From assembly GCF_002482385.1 (NCBI RefSeq), contig NZ_DLFW01000040.1, forward strand, positions 51,378 through 115,377: a stretch of 64,000 nt of DNA, given 5' to 3'. Positions 37,961 through 46,300 of this stretch are shown here, in pieces; position 1 is the stretch's first letter, and each line of letters opens with the position of its first letter. The DNA comes from Dysgonomonas sp. UBA7710 (GTDB lineage Bacteria; Bacteroidota; Bacteroidia; Bacteroidales; Dysgonomonadaceae). Below the pieces are notes generated by a model. The model did not search any database and was not told the origin of the DNA. It saw nothing but the letters and a program-made list of their open reading frames with translations. A program made the position numbers and the translations under genes.

Positions 37961-38101
37961 TTATAATCCGCTATGTATTCGAATGGATGAGGATAGAATC
38001 CCCTCGTTCGGTAGCGGAGAAAAAACATCAAGCCAATCTTTAACAGCAAAGCTGATAAAGTAAAGCCCATCCGGATTATGAAATTTATACCTTCTACTCA
38101 T
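37961..38101 (-). pseudogene. REP-associated tyrosine transposase (RAYT, Y1_Tnp family) N-terminal relic
   Basis: A 46-codon frame starts MSRRYKFHNPDGLYFISFAV followed by KDWLDVF, matching the very characteristic N-terminus of Bacteroidota RAYT/IS200-like transposases. After about 27 residues the similarity ends. The HUH motif and catalytic Tyr are absent, so this is a truncated relic. A GC-rich palindrome of the kind these enzymes act on lies 34 bases upstream of its start. It sits between the immunity gene and the PKD lipoprotein gene. Confidence 0.8.
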
Positions 38102-38120
38102 AATAGTTATAATCTATTTT

Positions 38121-38166
38121 TGCTGCGCAACACACGGACTAGAAGTCCGCGCGAGCGGGTGTCTGG
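38121..38166. repeat. REP-like palindromic sequence
   Basis: A perfect hairpin CGGACT-aga-AGTCCG (38135-38149) is followed by CGCGAGCGGGTGTCTGG. It is sharply GC-rich within an AT-rich background and directly precedes the RAYT relic, the classic REP/RAYT arrangement. Read on the minus strand it begins a few bases after the immunity gene stop and could also act as a transcriptional barrier. Confidence 0.65.
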
Positions 38167-38171
38167 AATTT

Positions 38172-38627
38172 CTAAAATCCATTTTCTTTTAATCGAACTA
38201 TAAAATCATTATGTATTCTTAATAATTCATTTAGTATGTTTTGTAAATCTTCTATAGAAGTAGCAATAGGAAATTTATGTTTTACCATGTTATTAAAATC
38301 TGCATTTTGCAAAGTAGCAATACTATTAAATCTACCTGATATGTTTTCTGAATCGTCATTATATCGTATGGTATAAAAACATTCTATGAAACCATATTTA
38401 AAAGAAAAAAGAAATCGGATTATATAATTACTAATAAAATAATCTTTGTAGAACAACTTCTCTTTCGAACTAAACTCCATATCAATTTTGTTCATGAGTA
38501 ATATTTCTAAAATATCTTTCTTCTGGAAATTTTTCCCATTATCAAAATCAGAATATCGATTACATATATCAATATATTTTTTTGAGAATTCTATTTTATT
38601 TAAAATGTCTATTAATTTATTTTCCAT
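38172..38627 (-). CDS. Probable immunity protein for the adjacent toxin
   Basis: A 151-residue protein with no signal peptide or transmembrane segment, so cytoplasmic. It is acidic/aromatic-rich (FYKDYFISNYIIRFLFSFK, FIECFYTIRYNDDSENISG) and I recognise no family. The call rests on context: its start lies 7 bases after the stop of the large protein ending in a nuclease-like toxin domain, the standard place of an immunity gene. Its base composition is extremely AT-rich (12 G/C in the 60 bases 38401-38460), like the toxin tail and unlike the upstream genes. An unrelated small hypothetical protein is the alternative. Confidence 0.65.
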   Translation of the reverse strand: MENKLIDILNKIEFSKKYIDICNRYSDFDNGKNFQKKDILEILLMNKIDMEFSSKEKLFYKDYFISNYIIRFLFSFKYGFIECFYTIRYNDDSENISGRFNSIATLQNADFNNMVKHKFPIATSIEDLQNILNELLRIHNDFIVRLKENGF

Positions 38628-38634
38628 ATTGCAT

Positions 38635-41600
38635 TTATTCGTCTAAATATTTAATTCTAATTTCAACACTTTTTTTCGTATTAAAGTCACGGAGAATTTT
38701 TTGATATTCTGTACTGCTTTCAAAGAACATTTTATTGGAGCTTGGTATTTCCAGATAATAATCTCCTTCTAAAATTCCTAACGTTTTACTTGAATTAATT
38801 TTAGTGCCTTTTTTGTATTTCGTTATTAATTCATTTAAATAATTTTCGAAAGTTTGAGGTTGAATTTCAGATAAAGTTGTTGCCTTTCGAGAAATTATCT
38901 CTTTTCCAGGAATATAAGAATCTAAACGTTTGCCATTTTCTAATACAATTTCGTTATAATCATAAGTATCTCTTGCTTTCCTATTAAAGTCATTACCGCG
39001 TTTAAATAGAGCCTGTACCTCTTCCCAAGATAATTTCTTACTTTTTGAAGCGGCAATATCTTTAATTTCGTCTCCTAATTCTTCGACAATATCCTTATCA
39101 AGGATTCCATCTTTAATAGCTTTGGTAATATTACTACTTACGCCATCTTCAATAGCATCATCAAAATGCCGGATTATATTTGTAGCAGCTTCCTCTAATA
39201 CATCATCTGCTTTTTTCTTGACGAGTTCCCCAGTCTCCTCGACCGCATCAGTCAATTTTTTCCCTTTCGTCGCAAAGCCTCCATAGAGCATACTTGCCAC
39301 TTGAACTCCGTCTTTTCCTATTTCGTGGTAAGTTATATAATCCGGGCTGTTAGCATACTTATCCCATTTATCTTTAATAGCTCCGGCGGCAGCTTCTTTT
39401 ATCGTGCTTAGGTTAATCCCCTTGATGCTGTTCCACATGGCTTGAGCCATCTCTTTATCGGTCGTAATCTCAAGTCCGAGTTTTACCAGTTGTGCCGTAC
39501 CGGTTATCTCCTCAATCGCTCCGTCCGCTACTCCTACAAAGGTAGGCGCAGCCTTTAACGGATAATCCTTATATTTAGGATCGCTTTGGTTCCAGTATGT
39601 TTCAGGCAAAGCCGCATGATCGTAAATAGACGTTCCGGCATCACATAAGACACTTCCCCATTCATACCAGCGTAAGCCATCGCCAAAGCGGAATTCGCCT
39701 CCATCTTCCGTTGCAAAAGGAGTTACAGTTGTCTGGGATATTTTTGTATTACCGTTTTCATCGACTTGGAAAGCATCCAGTTTTTTGTTGATAATATCGG
39801 TTATAACTTGTTTGGTTTCATCATCCCAATTACCGGATATTTCCGCTTTCCATTTCTTCGCAGCTTGGTCATACTTATACTCGACACCGCCTTTGCCGCC
39901 TGTGGTTAATTCGTGCTTTTTACCGTTCCGGTCTGTTATACTGACATTCCAGTTACTGATAAGGCGTTTATTCAGGCCAGAGAGGTTAGACCCCATACTT
40001 TTCCAATCAGGTTCGGAACTAACTGTTCCTGCGCAAGGATTTTTGACAGGTGCCGAATAGACAAGTGTTGACGATTGGATATTATTTTTATACCCGGCAG
40101 CCCGTTCAAAGAAGCTAAACACATCAGAAGTAGAAAATACAGATTTATCCAATACTCCGAATGTAATCTTATATACATTTAATACAGATTTATCTTTATC
40201 AAAGATTATCCGATAGACAATGTCATTATCTTTTACACTTCTCAAAGTCGAACTGCGAGATGTGTTATTCTTCGTATTCAGGTAATCCTTAAAGTAAAAG
40301 CCTGTTCCGGTGCTTTCGGTTTCATCACAAACCCATTTGTTCCCTTGTTCATCTGTAAATGCAAACAAGTAATCATTGTAGCCTGTTGTTGAGCAGAACG
40401 GATGTATTGTAATCTTTTCCAGTTCAATCACACGTCCACCCGGTAAGCCATATAATGCTTTTTCTTTAATATAAAGCCCGTCAGATTTTGCACTCATCCC
40501 GCTCTTATCCTTCTGGAACAACCCTATCACATGCCCCGGCGCCCTTGTCTGATCCCATTGCAGTTTCACCAGTTCCGTACCAGTTCCGTACTCCATCAGG
40601 TTGTCTTTTAGGTCTCCTTTACCGAAACTGTTCCGTACCGGCCTGTCGAACGGATGCTCCAGATTGAATGCACCGTGACCGACTTCATGGGCAATAGTCC
40701 GTATAGTCGCATTCGGGAACAGGTAGCCAAACTGCGAACCCAGCGGCATATCGCCTTCTGTTCCGCTTTCGCTGGCTTTATCACCTATTACAAATAGATA
40801 CAAACCATCTTCCTGATACTCTCCCGACTGCTTAAAGGCTTCGTTAATAGCCTTCATATCATCGGTAAACATCGACAACAATCCGCTGCCCGTCACATTA
40901 AAGGTCGAGCCATTCTTTGGTGTATAGCTGAACGGTTTCTCCAGCACATTCACCGTCCAGTGAATACCCACCTTGCCGTATATTTCATTCAGGCCGTTTT
41001 GTACGGCTTGCCCATCCAGATTGTTATTTTTTCCATTGACAGGAACAAGGGTCACTTTCCTTTCCAGTGGCTCATGGGTAAAGATATTCAGCTTGCCCAG
41101 TGTCTCATATTTACCGTCGCCTATGTCCTGTACGGCATACAGTTCCTGCCCGTCGTTAGCCTGTCCGCCGACGATGGTCAGCGTCCACCCTTTGGTTTGG
41201 TTATCATATGTTGCCGGATATTCCCTGCCTTTACCCGTTACAAAGCGTACTTTCTCAGGAATAAGCTTATTATCCTTATTTTCTTTAATATATACGGCTA
41301 TTTCATCACTCGCACCCGGCAACATAAACTTGGCCGAGGCTGTTATGGCTGTACCTTCTGCTTTGTACTGGTCTTTGTACTCGGTTACCTTGTCATATAC
41401 ATCCCTGTATTCATCCAAAGCATATTTTGTATTCTTGGTCGATTTGAATGATAAAGCAGCAAGCTTGCTTTGTGTATCTCTCGTTGCGTTATCCAGCTTG
41501 ATTTCCGAAACTTTGGAAACAGGCTTCACCTCTCCCTTTTCGTTTACTTCGTAGGTATTGCCTTCCTTATCCTCGATAGTAGCCGGCATGGTATCCGCTT

Positions 41601-43305
41601 CTACCTTATGCTCCTTACCTTCGCTGTCGGTCAGGATAAAGGTGTATTTGCCGTTCTCGCCCTTAGATATAGTATAGTCGGTTCCTTCCTTTACTTCATC
41701 CTTTGTCCCATCTGCTTTTAACGGCAGGGCTTTAATGTCCGGATTGATTGTATAGTCTACCTTAAAGGCCGCCTGTTCTTCATCGCTGCGGATATCCCCC
41801 ACACCTTTACCTCCTGTCTGGTACTGGTCGGCATCGAATAAAAGGTTATTGTTCTTCGTGTCGTATTTCGTTTCGAAGAAACCTTCTACCAGCCGGTTAT
41901 CGGTATTGACAACAATATCTTTGAAAGTTACCGCTATCTGAGCTCCCTGTAAGTACGGAATGCCCACATACCCCTCGCCGGTGAACCGTCCAGAACCGCT
42001 TACCTTTGTGATAAACACAGGGAAATCTCCCACCAATACAGGCATGCCTGATTGCAGTTCGCGCGCAGGAGTCCGGTTGGTCAGGCTGATATCCGGCATC
42101 AACCCGCAATTAGGCCCGTTTTCCTGTCTGTCGGGTATATGGAAAGCCTGAAGATCATTATACCGGAAAGCATCCCCTGCCACACAGCGCGATCCGATGC
42201 GGTATTCATAATCTTTTCCCGCCTGCAAGTTATACAGTTGGCTTAACAATGGTTTATTTATAGTTCCGGTATACCATCTGCTTGTTCCCTTTTTACGGTA
42301 TTCGACGGTATATTCCATCGCCCCGACATCCTGCCAACTAATATCGACATGCCCGTTTTCATAGATGGCTCCGCAGCTTTGCACGGTTTTGCAGTCGGCG
42401 GTGTAATCAAACCAGGATACCGGACTATAACCATTATTTTTAAAAACACTGATCTCATCTACGCCTTCACGGGCTTTGGCCTGTACCCTCCAGGCATAAC
42501 GCATGCCCGGAATCAATAATGGTTGCGCAACGGTATGTATAAAGGATGTGGATTTGGTCGTTTCGGTATAAAGAACCCTCGAATAATCAAAGGCAGCTTC
42601 GGGGGCTACCTGTTTGTCATAAATTTCGACCAATGATATATCGTATTCCGTCCCGTAAGCTGCTGCTATGGAGTTCATATGCTTAGGCGTCCATGAGAAC
42701 ATAATGGACGGGATATTGTTTTCTTTTATTACCGAGCCTTTTTGCGGCAGGTTCAGTACCGGCGGTTCCCCCGAAGCGATCATCGCCTGGGCAAAGCCCG
42801 TTTTCGTATTGCTGACAAGGCGGTTTGTCCCAACCTCATAGGCTTCAAAATGAAAACGGTAAAAATTATCGGGGAGCATCTGTGTCCGGTAGAACTCGCT
42901 CTGCCCTCCGCTGACCCGCAGGTTCTCCTTTTTGAAATAAGGTTCCAGATCGTTCAGCGACAGGGTCAAGGGCATACCTGCCTGAAGCTCTATTTGCGGG
43001 GTATAGACCTCCGGTGGAGTAACCGCTGAAAACGAAGAAGAAAGTATCTTCATACGGAGATATACTTTCACCAGCGGTTGCTGCATATCCGTATTAATAA
43101 GCATTACTTTCAGCTTTGCCTGTGTCCCGGTATAGTAAGCCGGTATATGAGCTGTGTATGGGGGCGCCAGCTGGGTGTACACCTGTACCGGATAGGTTTG
43201 TTGCTGTCCGTATGTTCCCACACTAGCCAGACACAGGATCAGGATGTACATCCAACGCAGGAATACGTTGTTCATAATCTGTCGCTTATTATACTGCCGG
43301 TTCAT
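38635..43305 (-). CDS. Modular secreted polymorphic toxin: FN3, HEVGH metallopeptidase-like domain, REase-fold-like C-terminal toxin
   Basis: A 1556-residue protein with a signal segment (ILILCLASVGTYG); ATG 43275 is an equally likely start. Residues about 35-300 form a beta-rich domain (YPVQVYTQLAPPYTAHIPAY), followed by a fibronectin-III-like domain (about 305-395: VDISWQDVGAMEYTVEYRK). Low-complexity beta regions lead to a zincin-like domain with HEVGHGAFNLEH, whose HExxH starts at residue 873. A pre-toxin-like helical region (about 1190-1400) precedes the last 120 residues. The toxin domain has GNDFNRKARDTYDYNEI (Glu1452), NGKRLDSYIPG (Asp1462) and EIISRK (Glu1469, Lys1474). The E...D...ExxxxK order is compatible with a PD-(D/E)xK nuclease, and the segment resembles known polymorphic-toxin C-termini. 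No T9SS C-terminal domain is visible. A probable immunity gene follows 7 bases later. Confidence 0.78.
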   Translation of the reverse strand: MNRQYNKRQIMNNVFLRWMYILILCLASVGTYGQQQTYPVQVYTQLAPPYTAHIPAYYTGTQAKLKVMLINTDMQQPLVKVYLRMKILSSSFSAVTPPEVYTPQIELQAGMPLTLSLNDLEPYFKKENLRVSGGQSEFYRTQMLPDNFYRFHFEAYEVGTNRLVSNTKTGFAQAMIASGEPPVLNLPQKGSVIKENNIPSIMFSWTPKHMNSIAAAYGTEYDISLVEIYDKQVAPEAAFDYSRVLYTETTKSTSFIHTVAQPLLIPGMRYAWRVQAKAREGVDEISVFKNNGYSPVSWFDYTADCKTVQSCGAIYENGHVDISWQDVGAMEYTVEYRKKGTSRWYTGTINKPLLSQLYNLQAGKDYEYRIGSRCVAGDAFRYNDLQAFHIPDRQENGPNCGLMPDISLTNRTPARELQSGMPVLVGDFPVFITKVSGSGRFTGEGYVGIPYLQGAQIAVTFKDIVVNTDNRLVEGFFETKYDTKNNNLLFDADQYQTGGKGVGDIRSDEEQAAFKVDYTINPDIKALPLKADGTKDEVKEGTDYTISKGENGKYTFILTDSEGKEHKVEADTMPATIEDKEGNTYEVNEKGEVKPVSKVSEIKLDNATRDTQSKLAALSFKSTKNTKYALDEYRDVYDKVTEYKDQYKAEGTAITASAKFMLPGASDEIAVYIKENKDNKLIPEKVRFVTGKGREYPATYDNQTKGWTLTIVGGQANDGQELYAVQDIGDGKYETLGKLNIFTHEPLERKVTLVPVNGKNNNLDGQAVQNGLNEIYGKVGIHWTVNVLEKPFSYTPKNGSTFNVTGSGLLSMFTDDMKAINEAFKQSGEYQEDGLYLFVIGDKASESGTEGDMPLGSQFGYLFPNATIRTIAHEVGHGAFNLEHPFDRPVRNSFGKGDLKDNLMEYGTGTELVKLQWDQTRAPGHVIGLFQKDKSGMSAKSDGLYIKEKALYGLPGGRVIELEKITIHPFCSTTGYNDYLFAFTDEQGNKWVCDETESTGTGFYFKDYLNTKNNTSRSSTLRSVKDNDIVYRIIFDKDKSVLNVYKITFGVLDKSVFSTSDVFSFFERAAGYKNNIQSSTLVYSAPVKNPCAGTVSSEPDWKSMGSNLSGLNKRLISNWNVSITDRNGKKHELTTGGKGGVEYKYDQAAKKWKAEISGNWDDETKQVITDIINKKLDAFQVDENGNTKISQTTVTPFATEDGGEFRFGDGLRWYEWGSVLCDAGTSIYDHAALPETYWNQSDPKYKDYPLKAAPTFVGVADGAIEEITGTAQLVKLGLEITTDKEMAQAMWNSIKGINLSTIKEAAAGAIKDKWDKYANSPDYITYHEIGKDGVQVASMLYGGFATKGKKLTDAVEETGELVKKKADDVLEEAATNIIRHFDDAIEDGVSSNITKAIKDGILDKDIVEELGDEIKDIAASKSKKLSWEEVQALFKRGNDFNRKARDTYDYNEIVLENGKRLDSYIPGKEIISRKATTLSEIQPQTFENYLNELITKYKKGTKINSSKTLGILEGDYYLEIPSSNKMFFESSTEYQKILRDFNTKKSVEIRIKYLDE

Positions 43306-43363
43306 CTATATTTTCGTTTTATTATTTACTATTCTAATTATTATTACTTATTCTTTCGGGCTC

Positions 43364-46300
43364 TTACCTGACAATCATTTTAAGATTCATATGCCCGGAC
43401 GCTGTTTCCAGAACAATGACATAGACTCCCGGAGCAATAGACTTATTGTAAGGAATGTCATATTCCTTTTGTCCCGCGTACTTCTTGTCACTGACTGTAT
43501 TCCCGGTACCAATATTGATAATGCGCAGGCGGATGGCGCTGGTCTTGTTCAATGTAATCTTCACATTAAAGTTGCCGTCGTTCGGGTTAGGGTATACATA
43601 ATATTTCTCAATAATAGATTCCCCGAACGCATCATCCTCTGTTCCATCCCTGTCTACAACAGTGATCGTTTTGAATATTTCCTGAAAACAATCCCCTTTA
43701 TGAGCTCTGAAGCCGATCTTGTAATATCCTGTTTCAGAGAACAGAACCCTGGCATAATGCTCATCCATCTCAACGACTTTTAGCGAGTCGGAGTCTTCAA
43801 TCAACCATTCCACATTGTCAGGGTTTGGATTGCTGATATTGGCTATTACTACCGTATCTCCTGCAAAGACTTCTGTTGCGACGAAGATCTCAGAGCTAAT
43901 ATCTATATTTTTTACATTGATGTTAATTTCATCCGTAGCCTGACATCCTTTACTATCGGTTATTGTAAGTTTATAAGTTCCCGCTTTATCGACTGTAATT
44001 TCGGACGAAACAGCATTGAATGAATTCGGGCCGGTCCAGCTGAATTTTGTTTTCGTATCTGCAACAGCAGGTGCTAAGGTCAGGCTCTGCCCGTTACACA
44101 AAGTACGGTCTTCTCCCAGATATACCGTCAAGGGTTCAGGATCGGATAGGATAAAGTTATCTGTATATGTGCAGCCGGCTTTGTCGGAAATAACCACCGT
44201 ATATAATCCGGCTTTAAGATTATTCAGATCTTTGCCGGTAGTTCCCGTATTCCATTTATAAGTATATGGAGTCGTACCGCCTGTAACTTGTAACTTAATA
44301 CTTCCGTTATCCGCCCCGTAGCATACAGGGTTTGTTGTTACGGCAGTAACTTGTAAATCTGCAGGTGTCGAAATTTTTGCGATAGCTGTGGTTTCACATC
44401 CCCTGCTGTCGGTAATAAAGGCATAATACCTTCCTGCAGGCATATTGCTTACATTCGCCGTCTTATCCCCGGTGCTCCACTGGTAACTGTATGGCGCCGT
44501 ACCGCCTGTGACGCTGACGGAAACCGTTGCGGTCTGTCCGCAGGTAATGCTTGTCTCAGTAGCTGTAGCCTGCAGCAATTCAGGTTGTTTCAAATTGTAA
44601 TTGACCGATACCGCATTTACAATGCGACTGTAGTCTTCTATTTCGACTTTATAATTGCCGGTGGGTATATTGGAGAGAATGCTGTCCCGTTCTTTGGCAA
44701 GCAAGGTATATCCTGTTCCCGGTTCTTCCTTATACCATTTATAGACATAAGGCAGGCGTCCGGCCACTGGGTTTTGTATACCTCCTGTGGCATGAATGAT
44801 AAGCTGCCCGTCAGACATGCCGTTGCAGGATATAAAATGGGATTCTTCCACGCTTGCCAGCAACTCATCGGGTTCAGAGATAGTATAAAACTCCATAACT
44901 ATACAAGAGGCATTAGCCTCCGGATAGGCTCCTGCATAATTCCTGTCTTTTACTTCTATGGTATAATTTCCTTTCGGTATATTATTCAGCAATGAAACAT
45001 ATTTACCGTTTTCAATAGAACCTGTTGCAGACAAGGTTTGACCTATATTATTCTTCCAAATCACATTATAAGTGTTGTCCACATTTGGCGTACCTCCTTC
45101 TATTGTAATCTTTATATTCCCGTCGGAGCGGCCGAAGCCCGAAGCATCGGTTTTAGACATGCCTGAGATCGCTAACGGTGTGGCAGGTTGAGCCAAGGTG
45201 ATTTCGTGTATATCTTCCGAGTTTATCTGCGCGTAACATTCGTTGGCATCCTGTATATAGACACTATAGGTTCCGGAATAAAGGTTGTCTATCAGGAAGG
45301 TCTTATGATCCGGATTGACGGGGTATTCTATATAGTTGGCTTCTGTTCCCGCCTTTTTACAGAAGAGCCTGTAACTTCCTGTTCCGCCTGATACCTCTAT
45401 CCTGATAAAGCCGTCGTTCAGGTCGTGGCAGGAAATATCCCGTGTGGTTAATACAGTGGTTAGTAATGTTGGTTGGGTAATTTCAAAAATTCCGGATTCG
45501 ATGGTATTGGCGGTGCGGCTGAAGTCTTCGATCCTTACCTTATAGAATCCTGCCGGACGCTGTTCTAAAATGCTGTCTGTTTCATTCGGGATAAGCACTG
45601 CATTACCGTTTTCTATTTTGTACCATTTATAGCTATACGGGTAGATTGTCTGGAGGTTAGGTACTCCCCCTTTTGCATGGGCAACCAGCGTTCCCGTAGC
45701 TTCTCCGTGACAGTAGATGCTGTCTGTCTGTACCAGTTGTACAACCAGAGGATCGGGCTGGGTAAGGATATAAGTAGCTGTCGCATAGCAGGTATTAGCC
45801 ATACCTCCATAATTGTTGTCCCTTATCTCTACAGTGTATGTTCCTTTGGATTGGTTTTGTATCTTTGAGGTAAATACACCGTAGGCATCAAAAGCGTCAG
45901 TGCTTGTTATTACTGTACCGGAGCTATTCTTCCAGATAATATCGTAGTACGGTGCGGAGGTATTCATCGTCCCTCCGGCTACTTTGATTGCTATTTCTCC
46001 ATCAGAACGCCCAAATCCGGATACATTGATTCGGTTTGTTTCTGTAATGGATAAAGGAGCCATCGGCTGGGTTAATATAATTTCATAGACATTATCTCCG
46101 TTTATTTTTGCATAGCAACTGTTTGCATCAAGAATATATACATTATACTTCCCATGATAGAGGTTATCCATATAAAACGTATTATCTCCCGTATTAACCG
46201 AATATTCCCTATATGCGGTATCTGTCCCTTCCTTTTTGCAAAAAAGTTTATAACCTCCCGTCCCTCCGGATACACTTATATGGATAAACCCTGTGTTTTC

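Noticed and set aside
40675..40689. HEVGH segment as a standard metzincin
   Set aside because: The metzincin pattern HExxHxxGxxH is not met: the third His is one residue further on and the Gly is missing. I call it only zincin-like.
43244..43783. 179-codon plus-strand frame at the toxin/SprB gene junction
   Set aside because: It is antisense to the T9SS sorting domain and has no plausible domain content.
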